From: a virus
Length of the DNA: 58,914 bases
Virus record (IMG/VR): IMGVR_UViG_3300031565_014856
Location: 1 to 58,914 of that record
Strand: one strand, 5' to 3'
Positions 46,949 to 55,206 of the stretch are shown in pieces. Within the stretch, counting starts at the first letter, position 1. Each line of letters begins with the position of its first letter. The notes under the pieces are model-generated. The model was not told where the DNA came from and did not search any database. It saw only the letters and a list, made by a program, of their open reading frames with translations. A program made the translations under genes and the position numbers.

Positions 46949-47419
46949 TTAACCATTGCTTTTTATTTCTTTAAACACATCGTAAATTTCATCACCAAAT
47001 TCATCCACTATTTTCTTTAATTGATCTTTACGCCACTGTCTTTGTTTTCTTTCCTTTTCGACCTCCACTTTTTGTCTTTTCTTAAGTGCTGACATTCTTG
47101 AAGTAAGGCTTCGCTGTTTCCTCTTTTCAAGCTCTTCATTTGATTCTATACGGGCTGAATAGAATATAATGTCTCGATCCCAAAAACGGTCTTTAATTTT
47201 AATGTAAATTTCTTCGATGGGTACATTGTATTGATTTGCGAGATTCGTTTTTAGTTCTTCAAGTACTTGAATAAACTCCTGAAGAGATCTACCTTCTTCC
47301 GGCAACATTAAATCACGACTGTACGAATAAAGTTGTTTCTCTTTAACTTTACGTGGAAGGGCATTTACTATTGTGCGGATTTCTTCCTCTGTTTTTGCGG
47401 CTTTTGTTTTTTGTGTCAT
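46949..47419 (-). CDS. Hypothetical protein, paralogue of 46397 gene
   Basis: 156 aa, basic coiled coil in the second half (KKRQKVEVEKERKQRQWRK). Shares the C-terminal motif with the gene at 46397. It ends one base from the regulator's stop codon upstream. Confidence 0.65.
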   Translation of the reverse strand: MTQKTKAAKTEEEIRTIVNALPRKVKEKQLYSYSRDLMLPEEGRSLQEFIQVLEELKTNLANQYNVPIEEIYIKIKDRFWDRDIIFYSARIESNEELEKRKQRSLTSRMSALKKRQKVEVEKERKQRQWRKDQLKKIVDEFGDEIYDVFKEIKSNG

Positions 47420-47420
47420 G

Positions 47421-48107
47421 TTATTCGAGAACCAATCCTTGTCCAGAAATGTTCTTAATTTTCATGTTTATATTATTGTTACTGAAAATCTTTCGTATCC
47501 CACTAACGTAAACATCCATCGAACGGCTTGTGTAATAATCATTTTTACGCCACAATCTCTCAAGAATGAGTTCCTTTTTAACAGGTTTACCAAGATTATA
47601 TGCAAGCATCTCAATTATACCACCACTTTTTTCAGAAAACACACCGCCATTTTCCTTTGTGATTTCTACGCCATTATGATACAATGTTCTGGTGTTAGGG
47701 TCATAAACACAAGACCCAAATTCAATTTTATCTTTTCTTCGCGATGTAAGTCTCTGTAAGGCATCAAAGTTTTTCTCATAATTCATAACACTCTTGATAA
47801 TTAAACTAAACAAGAGTTCATAATCTTTTCCATCAAATTCAAAGTAAATATCAGCATTATTTGATTTAACAACGTTTTTGCCAATCACCACAACTGGTAT
47901 GTATGGGTGCTTCTTCTTTATAAAATCGATAGATTTTTGTGAATATGTCGTGGAATTATCGATAACAAAGGCGCTCACATCTCCAACTGCTATGCTATCA
48001 AATAGCATCTTCTCTGCATTTGCTGGGATGATCTCAGCGATGTTCTTTGAGATCTTTATAAACCCAGAAATTATATTGGAATCTTGTGCGTTAAGAACTA
48101 TTTTCAT
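47421..48107 (-). CDS. OmpR/PhoB-type winged-helix regulator
   Basis: 228 aa from ATG at 48107 (a longer frame would start at TTG inside the promoter). Residues 1-115 resemble a degenerate receiver domain (alternating strands, VSAFVIDNSTTYS), without a clear phosphoacceptor Asp. Residues 135-228 are an OmpR-type winged helix: KELILERLWRKNDYYTSRSMDVYVSGIRKIF is the recognition region, followed by the wing ISGQGLVLE. Such proteins bind two or more direct repeats 11 bp apart. Four TTAAC copies with that spacing lie in its own promoter and others before several operons. Confidence 0.85.
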   Translation of the reverse strand: MKIVLNAQDSNIISGFIKISKNIAEIIPANAEKMLFDSIAVGDVSAFVIDNSTTYSQKSIDFIKKKHPYIPVVVIGKNVVKSNNADIYFEFDGKDYELLFSLIIKSVMNYEKNFDALQRLTSRRKDKIEFGSCVYDPNTRTLYHNGVEITKENGGVFSEKSGGIIEMLAYNLGKPVKKELILERLWRKNDYYTSRSMDVYVSGIRKIFSNNNINMKIKNISGQGLVLE

Positions 48108-48131
48108 AGATGAGAGTTTATTCGTTGCCAA

Positions 48132-48190
48132 ATATAATCAAAAAAGTTAAGAAATTGTTAAAAACTTTGTTAAGATTTTGTTAATTTTTT
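48132..48190 (-). promoter_or_regulatory. Class II promoter of the regulator gene
   Basis: Minus strand: four TTAAC(A) copies with 11-12 bp spacing between about 48139 and 48186, then GATTATATTTGG. Autoregulation is inferred. The most distal repeat overlaps the end of the gene upstream. Confidence 0.65.
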
Positions 48191-48538
48191 TCTATCGTTA
48201 CCTAGTGCATACCTAATTATTTCCATCAATTCAACTTCATCTCCAAGAAAAACCCTGTAAACATCATCCCTATAAGGATAAATTTCCCAATAAGGTTTAC
48301 CAACACATCCCAATCGATCATAACAATCCAAGTAAACACTAACCGATTTTCCGGTATCCTTTCTCTTAACCATGAACCTAACTATGGCACCAAGAGACGG
48401 AGGTATTATTTGAACCTCACAATTGCTTGGAAATGTTAAGTAAGGTATTTTTTTCGCCCACTTCTCATATTCCTGCAATTTTTCAGCCTGACGTATTTGA
48501 TCGAAATCATCAAAACTATGTGTAAATCTTACACTCAT
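48170..48538 (-). CDS. Hypothetical protein
   Basis: 122 aa. CEVQIIPPSLGAIVRFMVKRKDTG and a following acidic region resemble small beta-barrel proteins. Not recognised. Confidence 0.65.
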   Translation of the reverse strand: MSVRFTHSFDDFDQIRQAEKLQEYEKWAKKIPYLTFPSNCEVQIIPPSLGAIVRFMVKRKDTGKSVSVYLDCYDRLGCVGKPYWEIYPYRDDVYRVFLGDEVELMEIIRYALGNDRKKLTKS

Positions 48539-49411
48539 TTACTTGTGTATTTTTTTAAAATGTTCCAGTGTTAAATTTTTATCATTTATAAGTTCTTCTA
48601 TTTCTTCTACGGTATTCCAACCAAAATAATCCGAAGAGTTTGTCCACACTCTTAAATTTTCATTGCGGCAATTTTGTTTCTTCGATTTCTTCGTATCGTA
48701 ATTTTCAAATTTAGCACCACAATAATGAAGTGAATATTCCCCAAACTTTCCTGTTTTCTGTAATCTTTCTCTGAAATTCAATCTGTTCTGTATCCATTCC
48801 AAATCAAGGGTTTCTTTATCAGCATCTTTCATTTGTTGTAACGAATCCTCAGGGATTCTATCAATGATTAACAGCGATAACGATGCGTTTCCAAATACAT
48901 TCGGCGTAAGATTCATAAATGTAATGGATGCGTTATGATCTAAAAATGCATTATAAATGGCCTGTAAGTTTTCTTTCTCCTCTCTTCCCTTAACGATTAT
49001 TCCAAACGATCCTTCTGCCCATGCGGATAACATGGGGTCTTTTCCGTGCTCAACATTACGTTCGATCATTTGTTTGTATTCTTGAAAATCATGCGGAAGA
49101 ATCTTGTGTTCCTCAGTCAATTTTGTTTCAAGAGAATATCTGGCATTTCGTTTTGGCAACTCATGTCTACTCATTATCAAAAATGCATATTCCCCTTTTG
49201 TGGCGAAGTAAAATTTATCCTTTATAGATTTCGCTGTGCAGGTTCTAGATTTTATACCCATCGTTCGACGAGTCAATTCAGGAATTCCTAATTCGCGCTT
49301 AATTCCCTTTATACCCCACTCATGTTCAGAGGTAAAATCGTATCCCAACGAAATTCCAACGAACACTTCTTCTATGTTTATAAATCCAAAATCGTTATAT
49401 GCTAATCTCAT
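48539..49411 (-). CDS. Hypothetical protein
   Basis: 290 aa, alpha/beta. Segments FLIMSRHELPKRNARYS and LSLLIIDRIPEDSLQQM look like strand-helix units. Cys residues near the C-terminus (HYCGAKF, NCRNEN). No family recognised. Confidence 0.65.
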   Translation of the reverse strand: MRLAYNDFGFINIEEVFVGISLGYDFTSEHEWGIKGIKRELGIPELTRRTMGIKSRTCTAKSIKDKFYFATKGEYAFLIMSRHELPKRNARYSLETKLTEEHKILPHDFQEYKQMIERNVEHGKDPMLSAWAEGSFGIIVKGREEKENLQAIYNAFLDHNASITFMNLTPNVFGNASLSLLIIDRIPEDSLQQMKDADKETLDLEWIQNRLNFRERLQKTGKFGEYSLHYCGAKFENYDTKKSKKQNCRNENLRVWTNSSDYFGWNTVEEIEELINDKNLTLEHFKKIHK

Positions 49412-49734
49412 AATATTTTGACTATTGGCTCATTTGTTATTGAAGTGCGTACGTATTTTCTAATGGTGCATTTTTTACACTTGTAAATATATTCTTCGCC
49501 GACTTGTCCATCATCGGTTGTTCGAGTTATTGTTGATCTTTTTTCAACTTCCCAATCGTGGACACACCCAGAAATTCGAGCCGCTCCACACTTTGTGCAA
49601 TATTGCCATCCATCTTCAACAGCACCCCACAAATGAATACATTGTTCTGTATTTGTTTTGTTAAATGGTTTAAATATTAAAACCAAAAGAATTAAAACAC
49701 CTATGATGCCAATACCTATAATTACATAAATCAT
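49408..49734 (-). CDS. Membrane-anchored zinc-ribbon protein
   Basis: 108 aa: membrane segment at residues 2-24, then CTKCG and CKKC pairs with a His, a zinc ribbon facing the cytoplasm or periplasm. Overlaps the neighbour by 4 bases. Confidence 0.7.
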   Translation of the reverse strand: MIYVIIGIGIIGVLILLVLIFKPFNKTNTEQCIHLWGAVEDGWQYCTKCGAARISGCVHDWEVEKRSTITRTTDDGQVGEEYIYKCKKCTIRKYVRTSITNEPIVKIL

Positions 49735-50354
49735 TCCTTTGTATTTTTAGATTCTTCTTCCATTTTCTTTTTAAGATCCTGAAGAACTCCCAAATCAGCA
49801 AATGTCGTGACTTGTTTCTTTTCTACCTTGTGTTCAATTTCTTTCACATCTTTCTTTTCTTTGTGATTCAATTTATCACTTTCTTGAAATTGAGAAAAGA
49901 ATCTGCTTCTAGCCATCTTCTTAGTTAACCACACGATATTTTTATCGTCCCGTAAGATACCATTCTGAGCGAGATCCAGAAGATCCTTAATACATGATAA
50001 ACAAAGCGTTGTGTCTGTTTTTTCTCCGGTCCATCCAATCACTTTGTTTTTTACAACATGTTTAATAATTGGGTGGTCTTCACGTTTAAGTTCTTCACCT
50101 TCAACAAGTGTTCGTTTTAAGAAATCACTCATGTCCTCCCGAATTTCTTGTTCTTTTTCTCCAACCCCCTCAAAATATTCGGAAATAGAAAACAGTTTTT
50201 GTCCACACACATTACATGCGTGCTTCTGTCCATTTTTAAAATCCCAAATTTTCTGTGGTTTGTCTACTGGAAGGTAGGATTGAATTAAGTGATTGACGAA
50301 CCCCTTTGCTTTTGGTTCCTCGTAGAGCTTCTCGATTGTGCTTTTTTCTGACAT
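49731..50354 (-). CDS. Zinc-binding hypothetical protein
   Basis: 207 aa. CNVCG near residue 47 and CLSC near 126 could form one zinc site. The C-terminal 60 residues are charged helix. Not recognised. Confidence 0.65.
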   Translation of the reverse strand: MSEKSTIEKLYEEPKAKGFVNHLIQSYLPVDKPQKIWDFKNGQKHACNVCGQKLFSISEYFEGVGEKEQEIREDMSDFLKRTLVEGEELKREDHPIIKHVVKNKVIGWTGEKTDTTLCLSCIKDLLDLAQNGILRDDKNIVWLTKKMARSRFFSQFQESDKLNHKEKKDVKEIEHKVEKKQVTTFADLGVLQDLKKKMEEESKNTKE

Positions 50355-50373
50355 ATAGATTTATTTTACACTA

Positions 50374-50589
50374 CTACTCATATTCGATATTTATTATATC
50401 TTGATCTGAGACAATGATGGTTGTTTCATCATTTTTAAAAATAGTGTGGGGTTCACTTGGAAACATTTCTCCTCCTTTTCGTATTGGGCCAGTGAGTGTT
50501 GTGTGACCAAGTTCTATTAGATCTGTACAAACCTTTTCTACCTTAATGGGTCTATGATCCAAATACGTTAATTTTTTTACTGTTTTCAT
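50374..50589 (-). CDS. Small hypothetical protein, probably leaderless mRNA
   Basis: 71 aa. The ATG lies four bases after the TATATTTG box of the promoter at 50591-50625. No recognised domain. Confidence 0.65.
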   Translation of the reverse strand: MKTVKKLTYLDHRPIKVEKVCTDLIELGHTTLTGPIRKGGEMFPSEPHTIFKNDETTIIVSDQDIINIEYE

Positions 50590-50590
50590 G

Positions 50591-50625
50591 ATCCAAATAT
50601 AACAAAAAAATCTGAAAGTAAAAAC
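50591..50625 (-). promoter_or_regulatory. Class I phage promoter, leaderless start
   Basis: Minus strand TTTTTACTTTCAG, ATTTTTTTG, TTATATTTGGATC then ATG. Confidence 0.65.
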
Positions 50626-50828
50626 TATTTCAGTATTTTTCTTTGTAAAATTACAATGACAATCATTGCAATGGCAGTCGGCATCGTTAAAATACTAAAC
50701 CAACCCAACCACCCAAGTTCAGTTGCTTTCGCAAGAATCAAAGGCAACGCTGCCCATCCAAGCGCAAAGATAACGATAAAAAAATGTAATGCTTTAAACA
50801 ACTTAACAAATCCGTCAAAATTTAACAT
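50625..50828 (-). CDS. Two-span membrane protein
   Basis: 67 aa, hydrophobic segments at about residues 9-30 and 38-60. No function recognised. Confidence 0.6.
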   Translation of the reverse strand: MLNFDGFVKLFKALHFFIVIFALGWAALPLILAKATELGWLGWFSILTMPTAIAMIVIVILQRKILK

Positions 50829-50846
50829 GGCTTTATTTTTTTTTAA

Positions 50847-51083
50847 TTAATCCAATTCATAATCACTCATTCCAGGAGAAAGAGCAAATTTCTTATATGT
50901 GTAATACGTTTCTCCTTTCTCAAACAACCATCCATCCCTTACCATGATACCCAAAAGGATGCTTACACCATATTCACTTCGGTTATGAAGGAAATCTCTT
51001 TCTATTAATTCTTCCATGGTGGCTGGCTTCATATAAAGAGAAGCTGCAATGTCCTTTTTGATATCTGATAAACCTGCGAGCAT
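50847..51083 (-). CDS. Hypothetical winged-helix-like protein
   Basis: 78 aa. LSDIKKDIAASLYMKPATMEELIERDFLHN and VSILLGIMVRDGWLFEKGETYYTYKK fit the layout of a small winged helix (strand wing at the end), but this is not certain. One-base overlap with the kinase gene's stop. Confidence 0.6.
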   Translation of the reverse strand: MLAGLSDIKKDIAASLYMKPATMEELIERDFLHNRSEYGVSILLGIMVRDGWLFEKGETYYTYKKFALSPGMSDYELD

Positions 51084-51478
51084 TATCTAAGTTTTACGTT
51101 GAAACGTTTTTCCCATTTTTCCATTGTTTCTTCTGGAACGTTGTGTATGTTTTGACCATTATGGCGGTTTTCAACAATAACACTTGAAGATCTGTAACCA
51201 TATTTTAAGGCTAAATCCTGATAAGGTTTTAGCTCTCTTTCAGTGGTGCTTGTATTGGCAACCAAAATCACAGGGATTCCTTTTTCCATGAACCTTCTAC
51301 ACTTACGTTGACACCACGCGTGTGACTTACCTACATTTTCTGGTTTCCAGTTATAATTACCTTTACGATCAGTGTGAAAATCATCTGCGGTACAGATTGC
51401 CTTTGACCCAAATTTTTCAGCCAATGTTGATTTGCCACTACCTGGTAATCCTCTTACTATGATTAAATCTCTATCCAT
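51083..51478 (-). CDS. P-loop kinase, polynucleotide-kinase-like
   Basis: 131 aa from ATG at 51478, which lies just behind a TATATTAG box. Walker A GLPGSGKST near residue 9. A DDFH segment and NYNWKPENVGKSHAWCQR resemble the 5'-kinase domain of T4 Pnk and the related AAA_33 kinases. There is no HAD phosphatase domain, so it would phosphorylate RNA or DNA 5' ends but not remove 3' phosphates. It complements the RNA ligases at 55748 and 56902. Confidence 0.75.
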   Translation of the reverse strand: MDRDLIIVRGLPGSGKSTLAEKFGSKAICTADDFHTDRKGNYNWKPENVGKSHAWCQRKCRRFMEKGIPVILVANTSTTERELKPYQDLALKYGYRSSSVIVENRHNGQNIHNVPEETMEKWEKRFNVKLR

Positions 51479-51479
51479 G

Positions 51480-51520
51480 CGGCTAATATAACAATTTTTT
51501 ATAACATGAACACCTGAATT
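51480..51520 (-). promoter_or_regulatory. Class I promoter variant before the kinase gene
   Basis: Minus strand: TTATAAAAAATTGTTATATTAGCCGC then ATG. The T-rich upstream element is weaker than usual. Confidence 0.5.
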
Positions 51521-51969
51521 GTCCACAAAATTGCATTAAATGCCCACAACCAAGTTTGCCATTGTTTGTAACCATTCGATAATAACGAAAATACAAGCGC
51601 TGAACATGATGTTATGGCTGCTCCTATTACGGCAAAATCACTATCATTTCCATTGAACGTAGATATTATGCTGATAAACATAAATGTGACTGCTATTATA
51701 GCTGTAACTACAAATCCAATTTTCCAAAAGTCTTCGTTTTGTTCCCGTAGAATTCTTAAGTCGTTTCCTATTTGCATGGCTGCTTGTCCTTCACGTACTT
51801 CACGAAATCCCTGACGTTCCCTTGGAATATGAATCTCTCTGTCACTAAGATCAACCCGTACGTTCCTTCTATAATTTGTCATCCTATAACGATGATCTGG
51901 AATGTGTTCCTGGTTTGGGATGGGTTCCCCATCAGGAAGCAAAATCGGTGGTTCATTTCTTTCTGCCAT
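51499..51969 (-). CDS. Membrane protein with cytoplasmic N-terminus
   Basis: 156 aa: 80 polar residues rich in Pro, Glu and Arg, then three hydrophobic segments (about 83-105, 113-130 and 136-156). Unknown. Confidence 0.65.
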   Translation of the reverse strand: MAERNEPPILLPDGEPIPNQEHIPDHRYRMTNYRRNVRVDLSDREIHIPRERQGFREVREGQAAMQIGNDLRILREQNEDFWKIGFVVTAIIAVTFMFISIISTFNGNDSDFAVIGAAITSCSALVFSLLSNGYKQWQTWLWAFNAILWTIQVFML

Positions 51970-52333
51970 TTGTCAAGTGTTCTTTAAACTGTTCTTTAAG
52001 TTGTGTCATTTTTTCTACAAACGCCGGGAATCTTGTTAGGCCGGTGATGTATCTCTCTTGGTTTTCAGAAAAGTATGGATATAGCTTATCATTAATTTCA
52101 TAGAAAATAGGCATTTCCAATTTTGGATTAAATGTAAAACGCGCAAGTAATTCTCCACGATAATGAACCTCTCCGCCTCCAATCGTTGCCTGTTCAGCAA
52201 TATCAAGATTTGTGTAGGTATAAAGCCAATGAATCACGTTACCCATAGATTCGTATTGATAGTGACTCCAAAAACCACCCAGCGAATTTGAGTATAGGTT
52301 TTCAAATTTTATTTCGTCTTGTGACTTTTCCAT
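51953..52333 (-). CDS. Hypothetical protein
   Basis: 126 aa. Contains WSHYQYESMGNVIHWLYTYT and a GGGEVHYRGELLARF segment. No recognised motif. Overlaps on both sides. Confidence 0.65.
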   Translation of the reverse strand: MEKSQDEIKFENLYSNSLGGFWSHYQYESMGNVIHWLYTYTNLDIAEQATIGGGEVHYRGELLARFTFNPKLEMPIFYEINDKLYPYFSENQERYITGLTRFPAFVEKMTQLKEQFKEHLTNGRKK

Positions 52334-52749
52334 TATTTTATATTTGCAAGTTCAAGTTTACGTGCTTCTAAAACGTTTTTGGCTTTTTCGAGATATTCCT
52401 TGCTGTAGTTTCTTTTATCTCTACACAAACGTTCGTAATCCCAGAAGGCCTGGTTTACTCGACTTTGTGCTTTCGCTCTTTGCTTTTTAATGAGCGCTTT
52501 TTTTACACGCTCCCCTTCATCAAGAACCTTCGATCCTGTTACAGTAAGTTCAATGATGTCAGGAGTGCCAAACTTTGGGTATTCGCTGGCCCAAAAAGTT
52601 ACTTGGGTACGGGCGGGTCCAATCTTCTGATAAACCTTGGCACTTTGGATATCATCAACCCATGATTGACCATATCCACTATATCCTTTTGCACGAAAGT
52701 ATTTTCCGTCTTTGGATTTTACGATGTAAAAAGTTAATTCTTCTGTCAT
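52333..52749 (-). CDS. Hypothetical protein with lysine-rich tail
   Basis: 138 aa from ATG at 52749, overlapping the upstream stop. Opens MTEELTFYIVKSKDGKYFRA, a beta-hairpin start. The C-terminal half is a basic helix. Confidence 0.65.
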   Translation of the reverse strand: MTEELTFYIVKSKDGKYFRAKGYSGYGQSWVDDIQSAKVYQKIGPARTQVTFWASEYPKFGTPDIIELTVTGSKVLDEGERVKKALIKKQRAKAQSRVNQAFWDYERLCRDKRNYSKEYLEKAKNVLEARKLELANIK

Positions 52750-52970
52750 GAGTCCCAAAATATTAAAACATTAATAATAAGAGCGAAAGTAGTAAACACC
52801 AACCCTATGATTCCAAGGGTTAACGATGCTTGCCATACGCTCAGAACAAAGACGACGCCCATCATTGTGTTTGGGGCGATGTCTTTTCCATTTTCCATTC
52901 CGGACCATACAGATACCATAAACGTAATTGCAAACCAAATTCCGGAAACGAGTGCGATTGCTAATAACAT
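52746..52970 (-). CDS. Two-span membrane protein
   Basis: 74 aa, hydrophobic at about residues 2-20 and 33-68. Not recognised. Confidence 0.6.
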   Translation of the reverse strand: MLLAIALVSGIWFAITFMVSVWSGMENGKDIAPNTMMGVVFVLSVWQASLTLGIIGLVFTTFALIINVLIFWDS

Positions 52971-52981
52971 AGTTGTGCTGT

Positions 52982-53131
52982 TTATTTGTGAGTTTTTATC
53001 ATTTGATCAATGAAGTCATTTAACTTCTCTTCTTCAGGCTTTGTTTCCTCAATGAGACGATCCATTTCAGCGTTACGTGTTTTACACATCTCGTCAATTT
53101 CTTTGTCCGCTTTTGATTTTTTCCAAAACAT
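52982..53131 (-). CDS. 49-residue charged helical protein
   Basis: A complete ORF from ATG at 53131 to TAA at 52982. Nearly all helix-forming charged residues. Placed between tightly spaced genes on the same strand. Confidence 0.6.
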   Translation of the reverse strand: MFWKKSKADKEIDEMCKTRNAEMDRLIEETKPEEEKLNDFIDQMIKTHK

Positions 53132-53133
53132 AA

Positions 53134-53388
53134 TTAGATAGTTATAAGTGAATCAAATTGAGTACCGTCTTCTTCATTAAGTTTTGCAACGAATGAGGAT
53201 TGGTTTACGAACAATTTGTGTTGTCCTTTTGTAATTCTTTGTTCGAGGGTTAGGATGGCGTAAGGGGGAACTTCATTTTTTAGAATGAGATTCAATGCTT
53301 TTCTCCTTTTTCGGGTGGAATCTTTACCAAAAGTATAGATGCCAATTTTCCGCCCATCAAATTCTTGTATTGATTCTAAGATATACAT
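53134..53388 (-). CDS. Small hypothetical protein
   Basis: 84 aa, strands at MYILESIQEFDGRKIGIYTFG. Not recognised. Behind the fused terminator-promoter at 53403-53450. Confidence 0.65.
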   Translation of the reverse strand: MYILESIQEFDGRKIGIYTFGKDSTRKRRKALNLILKNEVPPYAILTLEQRITKGQHKLFVNQSSFVAKLNEEDGTQFDSLITI

Positions 53389-53402
53389 AGTGCTGTTAAT
53401 TT

Positions 53403-53450
53403 AGTGCTAATATAATAAAAATCCCCGAGACTAAAAAATCCCGGGGATAG
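53403..53450 (-). promoter_or_regulatory. Fused terminator and promoter
   Basis: Minus strand ATCCCCGGGA, T-run, TCTCGGGGAT, TTTTATTATATTAGC. The hairpin ends the YkuK-type gene's transcript and its T-run is part of the promoter for the gene at 53388. Same arrangement as at 12093-12140. Confidence 0.75.
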
Positions 53451-53470
53451 TATTTAACATTTTTTAACAT

Positions 53471-53992
53471 TTACACCTTGGAGTAATTACGTGCGGCGGT
53501 CTTTCCTTTACAGACATCGTCCGCGACGTGAGATGCAGCCCAAGCGTGAGGCTTGCCTTGTGCTTCGTAACCCATTCCCTTAACAAATCCAAGACCCGCT
53601 GCGTAAAGAACGTTAGAGTATTCTTCCACCTTACTGTTGTAGTCAAGGTGGATCTTAATGTTCTTAGTACAACCATCAAGCATTTGAGCAGTTTGAATGG
53701 TAAATTCTGCTTCAGCCCAAAGCTTTTGGTAGATGTCACTCTTTACACTTTTACTCTTGTCGTCGTAAGATGCAGAAATAACGTGAGCACCGTGACCCCT
53801 TCCGCTTTCGTCAACAAAGTGCATAACGATAACTGTGGAGTACTTAATACATTTTGTGTGCTCTTGTGAGTCACATCCAATGGTTACTTCTCCATAAGGA
53901 TTTTCCTTAATCCAATCTTTTACGTACTTGTTAACATCTGGAACGATAGTTCCATCAACTTTTCTAAAAATAAGGTTTTTCTTTTCGGTCAT
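53471..53992 (-). CDS. YkuK-type (DUF458) RNase-H-like protein
   Basis: 173 aa. The family signature VTIGCDSQEHTKCIKYSTVIVM is at about residue 36, with the first catalytic-type Asp. KIHLDYNSKVEE near 118 supplies another acidic residue and HAWAASHVADDV near 155 the last. The fold is RNase-H-like; the activity of the family is not well established. Like the TROVE gene it has a strong Shine-Dalgarno (AAAGGAGGG) after an intrinsic terminator, which ties these two RNA-related genes together. Confidence 0.82.
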   Translation of the reverse strand: MTEKKNLIFRKVDGTIVPDVNKYVKDWIKENPYGEVTIGCDSQEHTKCIKYSTVIVMHFVDESGRGHGAHVISASYDDKSKSVKSDIYQKLWAEAEFTIQTAQMLDGCTKNIKIHLDYNSKVEEYSNVLYAAGLGFVKGMGYEAQGKPHAWAASHVADDVCKGKTAARNYSKV

Positions 53993-53997
53993 GATAC

Positions 53998-54006
53998 CCT
54001 CCTTTC
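53998..54006 (-). promoter_or_regulatory. Strong Shine-Dalgarno of the YkuK-type gene
   Basis: AAAGGAGGG five bases before ATG at 53992, on the minus strand. Unusual in this window. Confidence 0.75.
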
Positions 54007-54019
54007 TTGTTTTTATTAA

Positions 54020-54055
54020 ATAAAAAAAGCCTCCCTATCAAGAGAGGCTTTATTC
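54020..54055 (-). terminator. Intrinsic terminator or attenuator before the YkuK-type gene
   Basis: Minus strand AAGCCTCTCT, loop TGATA, GGGAGGCTT and a T-run. No promoter is seen between it and the gene, so attenuation or read-through is likely. Confidence 0.75.
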
Positions 54056-54208
54056 AGCTTTATGTGTTCTTAATAGTTACATCAGTCGAAATCTAGCACT
54101 CTCGCAAAATTGCATATCGGTCGCATACCCTAGAGGGGCGAGTGACGATAATGATATGCGATTTAACGTTTTCATGATTGCTAAATTTTTATAATATATC
54201 TATTTATA
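54056..54208 (-). ncRNA. Structured leader RNA, possibly encoding a short peptide
   Basis: Between the promoter at 54211 and the terminator at 54020. Inverted repeats: GCATATC with GATATGC, CACTCGC with GCGAG(AG)TG, and CCCTCTAGGG. It also contains a 32-codon ORF (minus, about 54077-54175, MKTLNRISLSSLAPLGYAT). Either a leader peptide/attenuator pair or a small RNA ending at the terminator. Confidence 0.45.
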
Positions 54209-54210
54209 CA

Positions 54211-54240
54211 CGGCAAATATAACAAAGTTTTACTTAATTA
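54211..54240 (-). promoter_or_regulatory. Class I promoter variant
   Basis: Minus strand AAGTAAAACTTTG, TTATATTTGCCGTG. Drives the leader RNA and, by read-through, the YkuK-type gene. Confidence 0.55.
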
Positions 54241-54517
54241 CAACTTTTTTATCGTTTTTTTCTATGGTGTACCAAAGCTTTCCGGTTTTAAAGGCTTCAG
54301 TTACTTTTATTCCTTTCATATAATGGTTACCGAATGTTGTTCTTCGGTGTCTTAAACCAGGAAGGTGCTTATTGGCTTCTTCCTTTGTCGAGAATTTTTT
54401 AGCTCCATTAAGATCTCCCCATCGAGGAAGACCAAGCATATAGTCGTTAAAATAGTATAACCTACTTTTTCCGTCTTCGTTTATTTTTCGTTTTATAACG
54501 AATGTTTGCGTCTCCAT
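54230..54517 (-). CDS. Small hypothetical protein
   Basis: 95 aa, basic. FSTKEEANKHLPGLRHRRT and a C-terminal KNDKKVVIK strand. Overlaps the next gene by 56 bases in a different frame, so one start may be later than given. Confidence 0.6.
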   Translation of the reverse strand: METQTFVIKRKINEDGKSRLYYFNDYMLGLPRWGDLNGAKKFSTKEEANKHLPGLRHRRTTFGNHYMKGIKVTEAFKTGKLWYTIEKNDKKVVIK

Positions 54518-54698
54518 AATCTAAGTTTTTAAGAGCTTCATATGGAGTCTCACCCGCGGACAGAATTTTATCCTGACAGATGATCATCCATTTTCCAGCT
54601 CCGCGTTGATACGTCTGCTTAACTATTACAGCTTCAATGGTGACCGCATAAACTTTGTCACTAAGCTTTTTTGCAAATACTCTTCCAGTCTTACCCAT
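54462..54698 (-). CDS. Small basic hypothetical protein
   Basis: 78 aa: beta-rich core (VYAVTIEAVIVKQTYQRGAGKWM) and a very basic tail KTKNKRRRKK. Could contact nucleic acid. Confidence 0.6.
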   Translation of the reverse strand: MGKTGRVFAKKLSDKVYAVTIEAVIVKQTYQRGAGKWMIICQDKILSAGETPYEALKNLDYGDANIRYKTKNKRRRKK

Positions 54699-55182
54699 AA
54701 AAATAGATTTTAATGTCAGACCTTTTACGATAATTTCCTCGGGAAACGTAAACCTTCTTGGCTTTATTCCACTTGTTTACTTGTAACCCACTCCATTTAA
54801 CAATCTCCTTTGGGACTTGTTTCATGTTGTGTCCACGGTTACGAGCTTGAGCGATTTTCGAGAGTACATACGCTATGGCGCGTAATTCATACCCTTTGTT
54901 ATAAAACCCGTGTTCGTGTAGTTTCTGAATTGCAAATTGCTCTGCTTCGTACTCCTCAGCATAACGAGTTTTGCCTGATTCTTCAAGATGTCCTAACACT
55001 ACGTGTCCAATCTCATGAAAGCACACTCCAAGTGTATCATAGTCAACAGGTTTTGGTATCTTGATTTCTGTCGAACCGTAATAGGCCAAACCACATGAAG
55101 ACTTGCTCCACTGTTTGACTGTAATACCGCGTTGAGACAACTCATTTTCTACGATGCATTGCATCGCTTCTAATTTACTCAT
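54691..55182 (-). CDS. ImmA/IrrE-like zinc metallopeptidase
   Basis: 163 aa. The zincin motif HEIGHVVLGH is at about residues 56-65, followed by an EEYEAEQFA segment whose Glu is the third-ligand candidate. Family members cleave repressors such as phage or ICE regulators. A basic C-terminal half follows. First gene of the leftward operon behind the promoter at 55207-55245, next to the strand switch. Confidence 0.82.
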   Translation of the reverse strand: MSKLEAMQCIVENELSQRGITVKQWSKSSCGLAYYGSTEIKIPKPVDYDTLGVCFHEIGHVVLGHLEESGKTRYAEEYEAEQFAIQKLHEHGFYNKGYELRAIAYVLSKIAQARNRGHNMKQVPKEIVKWSGLQVNKWNKAKKVYVSRGNYRKRSDIKIYFYG

Positions 55183-55206
55183 ATCAAAGAACTTTTAGTT
55201 TATAAG

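Noticed and set aside
53447-53470. TTAACA repeats on the plus strand as a class II promoter
   Set aside because: No plus-strand gene or RNA follows; it is the 3' end of the YkuK-type gene, so probably chance in AT-rich sequence.
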